From NCBI GenBank assembly GCA_030142905.1, contig JASJOG010000034.1, positions 62,001-126,000 on the forward strand: a stretch of DNA of 64,000 nucleotides. The letters are read 5' to 3'. Below are positions 50,677 to 61,178 of the stretch, piece by piece. The first letter of the stretch is position 1. Each line of letters begins with the position of its first letter. A model generated the notes under the pieces. The model worked only from the letters and a program-made list of their open reading frames with translations, had not been told where the DNA came from and ran no database searches. This DNA is from Heliopora coerulea (Eukaryota > Cnidaria > Anthozoa > Scleralcyonacea > Helioporidae). The position numbers and the translations under genes were made by a program.

Positions 50677-51478
50677 TTTTCGATCGGTCACAGAAAGATG
50701 TTTCAGAAATAAAGGCAGCTTAGGATAACGCAAAGACAACGTCAAGGACATCGCGTCCCTATCAAAGAAACTTTCTTCCCAAACAAAAAGAATGATTTAA
50801 TCTTATCTTTGATTATTTTTAACTAATAATTGAGGATACGTAGTGTATGGAGTGCTCTGATTGGTTAACACCCGTGTTTGGATCAGATAATTCGACCATG
50901 GAAAACTTCCCACCAAAAGTTCGCTGAAGTTTGTATTGCATGTCCAGTGCATATTATTTAATAAATAGGAATACTCAGTGGTTTTTGGGTGTTCGCATAC
51001 TGTGGTCTGCACTTGGGATGTTGCTCTGTTGTCGAAAACCAACTTCGTTGCACGTCCGATGCTGTCGTTAACCTTGATACAACTCTCGGACAACACTTTC
51101 GTGATTTGATTAAACCTGGAAAACAAAAAGTGCCAACGCATCCTGATGTCGGCTTGATGGAACAGTTCATGACTACATTGGTTCCAACGTAACGCAGGTT
51201 TGGATTTTGGAACAAGATGTGTGTTCCCTGAGTGGTATGCCGTGTGCTCGTAGGTCGTAGGAAGAGAGTTCGTCCATGCTACGCTGCGTGGTTACAAGTC
51301 GTAACAAGATGATTTTTTCCATAGTAGGCTGTGTGCTGGTAGATCACAAGAAGAGAGTTCATACCCTGGTATGCTATGTTCTCATAAGTCACATGGAGAA
51401 TCCTCTCCCTGTGGTAGGCTGTGTTCTCGAAGTTCACAAGAAGAAAGCTCTCCCCATAATATGCCCAGTGCTCACAAG

Positions 51479-52513
51479 TTACTGGGCAATTCTCTCTTTA
51501 GCCTGAAGTATACGCAAGTCAGTCAGACAAGCTGTGGCGTCGCCAGTGCTATAATGGGCGGCAAGTTCTCCGTGGCGAGGTAGGCGTTTGTCTTTTATGC
51601 GTTTGATTTCAAGACAAATGGCACGTTTAAAATCATGCTTCAGAAGCGTGTACAGTAAAGGATTAGCTAGCGGCGTCGTGCACCTTAGAATAACAACTGT
51701 CAAAAATAACCAATCTGGGATCATTACTTCTCCGCCAACTGCTTCCACGATTTGGATAGCATAGTAGAAAGACCAACAGATGATGAAATAAACCATCATC
51801 GCGCCGAATATAGCAACCACTTTACTCTCCTTTTTAATGCGCTTTCTCGAATCTCGTTGTCCGACTGATGTCTCGTCAATTTTGTCTAATTGACGACGAA
51901 CAACGCAGAATATGCTTATGTCGGCATAAAGCAGGAGGAGTACGGGGATGAGCCCAAAAACGATGACATGTACTACGTAAAAAACTTTGTTCTTGAGCAT
52001 TTCAGATTCATCCTCATCCTTGAAGCACGCTTCTTGTGAGAAGGTAGTCCAACACCACGGCATAAGAGAGAAGACGAGGTTTACGGACCACAACGACGCG
52101 ATGATTTTCAGCGCAAATGATGTTCTCCCGACTTGCAGCATTTCGAACGGAAAGACGATTTTCACATACCTTTCATAAGAGATCGCGAGAATATGTAGAA
52201 CGGTGGAGATAGACGCCAATCTCGTGAAAGCATACGAGATAATACAAGAGACACAATCTGGGGTTGTACTGCATACCAACACTAGGGGTATACCAATGAG
52301 ACCGTAAAGCAGGTCGGAGACAGCCAAACTGATCAGGAGGTAGTTTGAAGGACTTCTTAAACTTTGTTTAAATGTAAAGAGGAGAATGACAAAGACATTT
52401 ACAAATACGATCAGGATGGAGAGAATGACTAACGGTAAATGAGCAGCCACCACGAATTTATACTTATAATCACTGCTGCCATTTACTAGGGTACTGAAGT
52501 TATCAGGTGCCAT
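51479..52513 (-). CDS. Class A (rhodopsin-like) G protein-coupled receptor, intronless ORF
   Basis: 344 codons from the ATG at 52513 (MAPDNFSTLVNGSS) to the stop at 51479. Two N-glycosylation sites (NFS, NGS) precede TM1. Landmarks in order: TM2 LLISLAVSDLLYG with the conserved Asp; cysteines before TM3 and in ECL2 (EACFKDED) for the usual disulphide; SYERYVK in place of DRY; TM4 tryptophan (ASLWSVNLVF); TM5 proline and tyrosine (GLIPVLLLLYADI); TM6 ICWSFYY, lacking the usual proline of CWxP; TM7 NPLLYTLL (NPxxY). No TM7 lysine for retinal, so it is not an opsin. It resembles the large amine/adenosine-like orphan receptor expansions of anthozoans; the ligand cannot be predicted. Upstream, CATATTTCGCAG (ending at about 52554) looks like a splice acceptor, so a non-coding first exon is likely. 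Confidence 0.93.
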   Translation of the reverse strand: MAPDNFSTLVNGSSDYKYKFVVAAHLPLVILSILIVFVNVFVILLFTFKQSLRSPSNYLLISLAVSDLLYGLIGIPLVLVCSTTPDCVSCIISYAFTRLASISTVLHILAISYERYVKIVFPFEMLQVGRTSFALKIIASLWSVNLVFSLMPWCWTTFSQEACFKDEDESEMLKNKVFYVVHVIVFGLIPVLLLLYADISIFCVVRRQLDKIDETSVGQRDSRKRIKKESKVVAIFGAMMVYFIICWSFYYAIQIVEAVGGEVMIPDWLFLTVVILRCTTPLANPLLYTLLKHDFKRAICLEIKRIKDKRLPRHGELAAHYSTGDATACLTDLRILQAKERIAQ

Positions 52514-52554
52514 CTTTCCAGGATCCCTGTGTTCTTCTTTAATACTTCGCACTG

Positions 52555-53357
52555 CGAAATATGAATAATATTTTAAAATTACTTACGGAGGATTTCTGGT
52601 GTGTTAAATTAGCAATTAAAATTTAAAATTAGGCCTATTTATGTGCATGGCAGCAGGATTCATCAAACGGACGGCAAAAGAATCTCTCAAGATTAACTGC
52701 TCGACGACAGACGAACCGAACGTTTTCAAACGTCCCACTTCGCTCAACACGGTCACAATGGCGCACCTAAGAGGGAAGGGGCTTAAGGGGCTTAAGACCC
52801 TCCCTTAGCAGTCACAAAATGATTTCTATTCGCGTCCATGGAAAAAAATATATACCGTAAAATGAAAAGCAAACAGTGTAGAGTGTACAATGGCTCTGAC
52901 AGACGACCGTGAAATGCCATCATTTCGTCACATTACTGGTGTGTGTTGTGTATAAGGACTGTCAACTCATGATGCTGCAATTGGCCTTGTAAAGACTTTA
53001 ACATATAAAATTTTCCTGAGGGAAGCATGCCGCCAGAGCCCCCCAAGTGGAGCTTGATTTAATATTCTAGCCCCCCCCCCAACTTACAAATATCCTAGTG
53101 CACTTTTGGACTTGGTCAACGTTTGAAAAGGGGAATGTGCCACAGTTCACTGGCACGTTTATTTGCTAAATTAACTTTCAAAGAGCAAGGAAGCTTTATC
53201 CTTATTTGACTGTGGGTAATTTCATGTAGTTTAATGTGTTTTTATGTGCTAAGCTTTCTTATCGCTCGTACGGGACGTGGGCAAAACAAAACTAAGGTCC
53301 CCGAAGAGCGGGACGAAAGCTAGGCAAACAAAAAAAAATAGGATGTTCTACATACGC
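52555..53357. other. Upstream region of the GPCR
   Basis: No coding homology. Contains a C run at 53072-53081 and a duplicated GGGGCTTAAG at about 52780-52798. Confidence 0.4.
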
Positions 53358-53470
53358 ATGCTCTCAAGCTATTCTACTCAGAAAAACTTTCTGAGTCCTT
53401 GACGGAAATCGAACCGGTAACCTTCTGATCGCCGGTGAGATGTTCTATCCATTGAGCTACATGGACTCAG
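53358..53470 (-). repeat. tRNA-like repeat, single arm
   Basis: The minus-strand unit 53396-53467 has the best-paired acceptor stem of the family (GTCCATG with CAAGGAC, one mismatch), a GCTC/GAAC D stem and a TTCGATT T loop. The flank GCATGCTCTCAAGCTATTCT is shared with the copies at 8.4 and 49.7 kb. C instead of U at position 33 and a weak anticodon stem argue against a working tRNA. Confidence 0.7.
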
Positions 53471-56400
53471 ATGGTGAGCGAAGGTTAAATTACGTGGAAG
53501 TATCCACAACAAAATAAGAATAAATTTTACCACGCCATGAAGATTTTAGTTATTTTTCGGATCAGAAAGGTCGATCTCGAAGGCGCTTTTCAAACATTTT
53601 TAAAACCCTGAACGCCCCTCGTTTACATTTGCCATTTTGTGGCTCGCGATCGACATCTTGGAGTATGTATTAAACTGACGAGAGCACCACGGACAAACTG
53701 CAGCGTATCAAAAGCGGGTATCTTGCTACATAAATTATCCTGGATTTAATGCATGCACCAGGAGGACAATCGCAACGTACAAAAACGCATATGTAAACGG
53801 GTTTTTGCAGTTTTCTCTTTCCAAGTGAATACAAGCATTAATATTTTCTAATATTCCCATGGTTGCCTCTCTAAAAGTTTAGCTTCCTTTACAGTTTGTT
53901 CTTTCATTTAACTGGACACCAATTTTCCTCCAGATATCAAGCTTCATCAGCACAGAAAATACGGGTGTTTAACGTTTCGACAGAGACGGGGGGCTTAACC
54001 CCTCCATCTTTAAAAGTGGGGCGCTTAATCCTTCTTGCCCCCTCCCCCATATCTCCGGTTGCGCGTTCAGAGCAATTTTCATTTCCTGACTGCTATGATA
54101 CAATCAGGAAAGATTCCTATCCCTAAGTTTGACGGTACATTTATGATTCGCTTGGCAAACTTGTCTTCAATTTTCTCCAACAGTATCTGTTATCGTTATT
54201 TTTGAAGGTGAATGATTATATCAACTAACTCTAAAACAAATTGGGCAGTAGGAATTAATTGAAGTAGAATGTGAGAGGACTTCCGCTCGCGTAAGCTAAA
54301 CAACCCAGTTCCCCGATGAAAATCCCACAGAACATGGTCAATTTTGGTAGGGTTAGCATTAAATTTCTACTTCCAGTCGTTTACAAGAACTTTAACTGCT
54401 AATCACGGTAATCCCTTTCGCCTGAAAAGATCCGAAATCGTTGGTACGCTTTAATTAACTCTCCAAATGCTCTACCTTCATTTCCCCGTTCGACCATCGT
54501 CTGAACATCGTTTGAAACACGATTTTCCTCAGCTTTGGTCGCTCTCTTGGGTGCTGTGTCTTCCAATATGGTGCACTTCCTACCGCGTGATGTATTAGCG
54601 CAAAAGATCAAAGTGTCCTTTTATTTTGAACGAAGTGTCAACTCGTACATACGTTGGATGGTGCTCAGTCAAATGAAGTTACCGCTAACACAGCTCGATA
54701 AAGCCAAGGGAATATCTCGTGATTTGACTTGTGGATACGAATTAATCATAATCAAAAACTTTCAGAGTTCTACGGCAATCTGAGAGCCATTTTCCCATCA
54801 CATAAGCTTGATGGAGGTTCGCCATCGTTTCTTAAAATACTAACCTCGACTTATACAACGTCACATCACGACATGATGAACCAACAAGTCTACACCCATT
54901 CCTTACAAGCTGTTTGATAAACTTACCTCAATTTATGATCACGATATCCTTTCCGACGTCGATTCTTTCGGAGCTAGCTACTGCAATTATTCCTCGTGGA
55001 CAATCGTAGCTGCAAGTGACGTTGGTGAACACTATAAAAGTCAGTGGAGCAATGCATTACATTAGTTTGCACGCCAACCATGCATAATATACACGACTTC
55101 CGTGGCATTGCTGAGTGAACAATTTAACCGAAAGAAATGTTCCCGACTGGTTCCATAAAATGTGCTCTTGGGAGGAAACCGAGAGGTTTCTCGCTGGGCA
55201 TCATTGTTTTTCATGCACAACTTGTCATTGTGAACAATGGTTTTATTATGAAAGTAGTTAAGGCGTAGTTCATCCTAGTGACATAACGACATGAGGACAC
55301 CAACACAACAACATGAAGAAAAGATTAGTTTGTTTCGCTTAAGTAGTCATCTCTATTTCATTACCCACTTTTATGTTGTAAAGTTTCTTGGTTAACATTA
55401 TCGATAAATCGACAGAAACCTTTTGTTTGAGCGTGACCCAGTTGTTGTTGGCGCTTGGCGGGAACCAGGCTTAACACGAGCAGTTCTGCAAAGGTGTGAA
55501 AATGGCGATCAAAATACTATATCAGAGTATAAAGGGTACGAGCATTGGTGATAAATCCGAAGGCCTTTTCGTTCCAACTTCAACATCTAAACTTTACGCT
55601 TAGTTATGTTTCGAACGGATGATTATCAGTAATGTAATGCTCTTAATCCGACACATTGCGATACATAACTTGAATAATTTAACTAGTCGTTGAGGTATTC
55701 AGTCACTCTTTCACTTCAATTTCTAATGATCAAAATATTAAACACAATCTCTGCCCACCAATGTTGCTCAGCTCCAAATCTACGTGCCTCTGGGAAATGG
55801 TTTGGTACATGGCTAACGTGTACCTTCCGGCAAGGCTTGAGGGTTAAAATATATTGTTTTGGATTATACGTATACCAGCAGCCTTATCTGGGTTGTCACG
55901 GAATCGTCCACCTTGTGCAGTTTATCACTTGTAGCTTACCTGTACAGAGTACAAATATCCTTAAGAATTTAAAGCCCATTTATAGGTTTGGAGTGGCTTT
56001 TCAGTCCATCTATCTCAGCCAAAGTTTTTGAGTGACAACTCTTTTGTGTTCAACTTACTTTTCAACACTTATATAGATCCTCTTTACGTGATTTGACATT
56101 TATCTGACAACGGCTCTTGAGAAAGTCAAGGAATTAGAGACATTTTCCAGAACTAGTGATAAGCGATAGGCGAAAAAAAAACAAATGGCCCGACCAAACC
56201 ACGAATAGAAACCTTAAGCTTTAAAACAAGAAAACATAACGAAAGAGATAATAATAACATTAAATAGAAAAAAAAAAGAAAAATAAGACAAACAAAACAT
56301 AACAAAAATGGTAATTATGACATCAACCACCACAATAGGCTGTCAATCGCCACAGCAGGAGTACAATATCTTAAGCCATTTTATCTAACGCTGTGCCAGC

Positions 56401-58890
56401 TAAAACACAACTGGTGATGAACAAATTACACACAAATACGGGCCTGCCCCAAACGAAAACTGACAACTTTTAAAATTCTACGCTCAGACACTCATATACT
56501 TAACATGACATCAACGAAACAACATCAATGAAATGACTCAATGCCAGAGATGAAGAATGAACCAACTATAACTAGTGAACAAAAGTTAAAAAAACCCCAA
56601 CTGAAATAGACAACGATATATGAATGAAAACAGGAACGGTGACGAAAGAAACAGTATCGTTAAAAGCCAATAACCACACTAGCATTAGGAAAACGGCCTG
56701 AGGATAAGAAATTTCTGTGACAGGGTGGAGATTACTGAAGAAATTGATGCACAGGTGCAACTACGATTCCCCAACAGGACTACAAACACGAAGGAATATT
56801 TTTTTAGTTAATAGCGCACAGAACGCGATGGATCGCGATCGGTTTTCATCAGCTATTTGTTCTATTTTCAATTTTTAAAAACGTTCCTAGGCATTTCCAT
56901 TGATCGATAAATACTTATCCAGCAGTGATATACTAGAAATTTTCCTCATTACAACGATTTTCCCTCACGAATTCAACTTGAAACAAAATCCTGATGAGCA
57001 ATAACTCTATCCCTAATCCTAGTCCTACAAAACGAAATAAATGAAGAAGATAGAAGAAAAAAATCGAAACGAAATATGAAAGTATAAGTCCGGTTTCGAT
57101 CCATGACATCGAGGGATAAATACTGAATACACGAAATGTCCGGAAATGCTGTGGAAACAATATGGAAACTATGCCCATTTCTATTTAAAAATAGCACAAA
57201 AGAAAATATTCCTTGTTAAGCAGATTAAGTGAAAAATAACATTCCACCTTAACTCCAAGGCCAAACGACAATATCTAGTGGGTCAGCCGGCCGTTATCGC
57301 ACTGGGAAACTTCATACTAGTTGGTTGCATACAAGTTAAGAAACTGAACAACAAAAAAGTGCCAATAATTAGACGCAAGTTTTTGGGGTAATGTCATGTT
57401 TATTGAAAATTTTGCTGAACTCTCGTCCTGGAAACTTAGGACTTCCTCATAGCAAGACTGGAGTTGTTAATGTTTAAAAGGTGTTTGCATACGTCAAAAG
57501 ATTTTTCTACAACGGATTCACGGTGAGTGCGTGCTTCAATGCGTCCTTCATGACCTGAGGTTCCAGAAAGGAAGCTCAGCAAAATTTTCGTTGAACATCA
57601 TAACGTTACCGGAAAAACTTGCGTCTACTTATTAAACTTATTGTCATGCCAACCTACAAAACTCTTAAAGAAGTTCGTTAAGTTGACTTTTTTGTCATTT
57701 ACTCAACGTGTGTTGTACTTAACAATGACAACCGACATGGAAAGTCTAATCCTAAATACTTTTCTTATCCTAAATAAGGTGGACAAAAATTGTATTTCTA
57801 TCCCTTGCTATCACGTGAAAATATCTTCATCCTTTACCATGACGAAAAAGCATTCTTTTTTATCCATTACTATTTTTATCCTTAACAGGATGAAGTTTCT
57901 GGAATAACCAGTTGATTTCACGGCCAATTTATTACTTCTTTTGTCAGGGTTGAGGTTAGAATCGGTATTGGGGGTGGCTCGTTGTTGAACAGGACTTCCA
58001 AACGAGTTAAGAGTTTAAATTTTCGATAAGCTGTATGGAGTATTAAAAATCATACCAGTTAAAAAATTTACTAATACTTTACGACTCCTAAAGTATTACC
58101 GTTCAAAAGCGCTTGGTGATCTTGATTTCGTAGCCGCAAAACTTCTGTCTTGTTTCCAAAGCCCTGCAGCAGACAAGCAGACAGTAATCTTCAGATGATG
58201 AAAACTATCAAAATGATCAAGTCATCTGCCATGCATCAGTACGGATAACGCGAAGAAACATCTTAACTGAGCAATCATGATCGTCTCACCTTGTTAACTG
58301 AACAGTCAGAAAAATAAATGAGTGTTAAATTGGTTTATTAAAATGGAAATTTCATCTCCCGACATAAAACCGACATTTCGTCCATTCTCCTTCAAGTGTC
58401 TTCCTCTACTGCCTTGTGCATGACTTCTAGTTAACGATGTATTCTCTACATTACCAAAACCATTTAAGCAAAGAAACATGCCATCAACGATCAAAACAGT
58501 TGCTAGTTATCAGCAAAATCGCGTTCTTCGTTTCATAAACCCCAGGCTGAAGTTGCCAAAATACCAGTACAGTGGCACGCGAGGAATTTAACAAAGAGGC
58601 CGCCCTATGAGCAGTGGCGTCGGTGAAGTACTGGAGTCACCGAAGTCTTGTCGCTTTAGGCAAGCCTTATCAGTTTATTCGATTCCCAGCCGCGGTCAAG
58701 TAGAGTTTTTCTCTACTTACCCGGAATGGGTTCAATTCACTTGGAAGAAGTATTATCCTTATATATATATATTGCTCAAAGCTTAGACATTAACTAACTA
58801 GTTAGAGCACTCTGGCATGGCTTAGATGTACCACAAGTGTGGAACATTTGAGTTTCCTATATAATGTAGGCTTCTCCATCCTGCTCGTCA
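53471..58890. other. Gene-poor stretch
   Basis: 5.4 kb with no recognised exon, RNA gene or defined repeat. Open frames of 60-113 codons (for example plus strand 55690-56031) have no motif and no splice pattern. Confidence 0.4.
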
Positions 58891-58892
58891 GC

Positions 58893-58938
58893 ACTACACT
58901 GATGAGGCCCAGTAGGCCGAAACGGTTCCGTCTGTAGT
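58893..58938 (+). ncRNA. Type I hammerhead ribozyme motif (Penelope-associated)
   Basis: Core CTGATGA at 58899-58905, then stem II GGCC-CAGTA-GGCC, then GAAA at 58919-58922. A minimal stem III follows (ACGG/CCGT, or AC/GT with a larger loop) and cleavage site GTC at 58930-58932. Stem I pairs ACTACA (58893-58898) with TGTAGT (58933-58938) over six base pairs. All conserved catalytic-core nucleotides of the hammerhead are present. This small-stem-III type I form is known from the repeat ends of Penelope-like retroelements, where it cleaves the transcript. A (TA)n tract follows directly, as at the ends of the nearby Penelope copies. Confidence 0.85.
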
Positions 58939-58969
<31 letters not shown>

Positions 58970-59374
58970 GAAATTCATTATTAATTCACGAGGAAAAGAC
59001 AAAAAAAAATCATAAGGGTATCGGATCTATATATGTGATAAAGATACGTGTGCCTTTATATGTGAAGAAGTTCAATTTTTTCGGCTTACGAAAGATAAAT
59101 TTCCAAACTTTCTTCACGAATTAGCGTATTAGGAGGTTCCTTTTAGAAGACATTTAAAAAATTCGCAGTTCGTGCTTTAACGGGTCTAAAACACTCCTGC
59201 TCGGTTTTTAAATATTACATATGTATATATATATATATTATATATCAAAATAAACCAAAACAAGGAATGGCTTTGGCATATATATATATACCAAGAAACG
59301 TATGTAACACAAATGTCACACAGAAGGCGTAAGGTTTAAGAGCGCTCAATACCATGCGTACAGCGTAATATATC
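58939..59374. repeat. AT microsatellites and possible Penelope 5' sequence
   Basis: (TA)n tracts at about 58938-58966, 59218-59238 and 59278-59291. The stretch between may be 5' or pseudo-LTR sequence of the element that carried the hammerhead; no clear frame remains. Confidence 0.4.
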
Positions 59375-61176
59375 ATTTATTTTGCAGTAAAATGCTGTCG
59401 CTACTCAGAGTTTCACGCGGTACCCGGTCATCAGGCAACTGACAGATTCGGTTCAACTATTCCTATTTACATAGGTTGTGACGTTAATTGATTAGGTGTT
59501 TCTTTACATGGCGGCACCTTGAGAAAAGTTCGGTATGCCTGTTTAATAATTTATTATGTTTTCCTTTCGTCATTTGGAGCTTTTCTTCAAGGCACAAATT
59601 GCATCGCTTAGATCCCGTCTTATATGCCGCGACTTGTTTGACGATCGACCAGCTAATGTTGAACTTCCGGTTGTTTTCCATTAGTCTCCAGATATGCTTG
59701 GACAGTTCGGTGTTATTTGCATATTTGATGTGTTGGAAAGATTTCAGGTGGTTTCTGTATCTTTGTTTGAATTCATTAGCTGTTACTCCAATGTAACTCT
59801 TTTTCTCGTTGTTGTCGGCCGCCGTCACATCAGCTCGGTAGACTACGCTTTTTATCAAGCACTTTCCAGCCAGTGGGCATGTGTCTCGGTTTTTGCAGTT
59901 GCACGTGGGTTGTTTCTTCGTTGCTGTCTGGTTTCGTTTTGCGTTTTGCGTTAGGATGTGTTTATTGTGCTTCTGTATAAGTGTTTTCATGTTGTCCATG
60001 CAGCTATAGCTTACTCGTACAGTGTGGCGGTTGAAAATTTGGTGTAGTTTGTGTGAGGGTGGGAAGTGTTTGTCGATAAGTTGTAAGAAGTCTCGTCCTA
60101 TGTTTGTTCTAACGTTTTTGCTGAAGGGTGGGTTGTACCATATTACGTTTCGTCGTCTTGCGGGTCTGGTTGAGCTGTTGTTGTTATCGCGGTTTGGTTC
60201 GTACGTTAAGTCTGTGTTGACAAAGTTGCTACGTTTTAAAGCGTCGTTGTATGAAGGGGCGGCATCGTTGAATGTTGCTTCGTTGCACGAAAGTTTATTA
60301 ATTCGTTTGTTTATTGACGTAGGTAGTTGTCGTAGGATTGATGGCGGGTGGTTGGAGGATCGGTTGATGTAGAGTGGTTCGTCATTTGGTTTTCGGTATG
60401 GTTTGTACGTTGCGTTTGTCAAGTCGAAGGTTATGTAAAGATAGTTGACTATCTTCAGGGACGGCGGAGCAGGGGGGGCTGCAGGGGCTGTAGCCCCCCC
60501 ACTTTTTTCCAAATGTAATGTTGAAACAACTACGCTTTAAAACACTTGTAGTGCAATTTCCCAGAGAAGCATACAAAATGCTGTATTTTTATCTCAAGCC
60601 CCCCCCCACTCGTAATTCCTCTCTGCCGTCCCTGATCTTCTGGTTGGTTAGTGCCGTGATTTTTAGCCCGTGATTAGCGAAGGTGCTAATTAGGTCTTTT
60701 CTTGCCCTGTCGGCCAATCTTCCCGATGATGTCTTGATGGCACACAAACCGTCATCACGGTATAAACCAATATTGTCTCCGAAGCGCGCTTTTAGCGAAT
60801 CCAAAATGAAAAGTCCGACAAACTCGCAGATTTCAGCCCCGTCAAAGCTGCCCATTGTAACATCGAATGTCGTTGTGCTGTTTCTCTTCGTCCACGCCTG
60901 GCCGTTGTTAAAAAGTAGTGATTTTCTAGCGTGTTTGATTACTCTTATGTCAGTGTCCGAAATAGTTGCGAATCGTTTAGCGCAAGAGATAGCATTGTCG
61001 AGCAGGTCTTCCGAGATTGACGGATAAAAATCTATAATGTCAAATGATAAGAAGGTATGCCTGTCCTTGTCGCTAATAGACTTGAACCAAGCGACAGTTT
61101 CGTCGGAGTTACACCATTGGTTTGTATAGGTTTGGCTTCTTAATTCCAAGTTAATTTTGTCTAGTATGGTTTTACT
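59375..61176 (-). pseudogene. Left arm of a Penelope-like retroelement palindrome (RT + GIY-YIG, 5'-truncated)
   Basis: This is the inverted copy of 61678-63480 and differs from it by about one base in length (a G/C homopolymer in the insertion). From its inner end it codes the RT part (DKINLELRSQTYTNQ, LSFDIIDFYPSI, YRDDG), is cut by a 179-bp insertion (60456-60634), and resumes with IVNYLYITFDL. It then runs through the zinc-finger-like linker (CNCKNRDTCPLAGKC) and the GIY-YIG nuclease (KKSYIGVTANEFKQRYRNHL) to the stop at 59484. It lacks the N-terminal part of the ORF, which stops abruptly at 61176. The outer end passes GAAACTCTGAGTAGCGACAG into AT-rich DNA. Confidence 0.9.
60456..60634. 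mobile_element. 179-bp non-autonomous DNA element in left-arm RT
   Basis: Inverted ends CAGGGACGGCGGAG... and ...GCCGTCCCTG. Same insertion and same 5-bp target duplication (ATCTT/AAGAT) as in the right arm. Carries opposing poly-C/poly-G tracts. Confidence 0.8.
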
Positions 61177-61178
61177 AT

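Noticed and set aside
59488..60372. Long antisense open frames across the Penelope arms (also mirrored at 62483-63367 and 60683-61027)
   Set aside because: Shadows of the well-supported RT/GIY-YIG frame on the other strand, identical in both arms for that reason.
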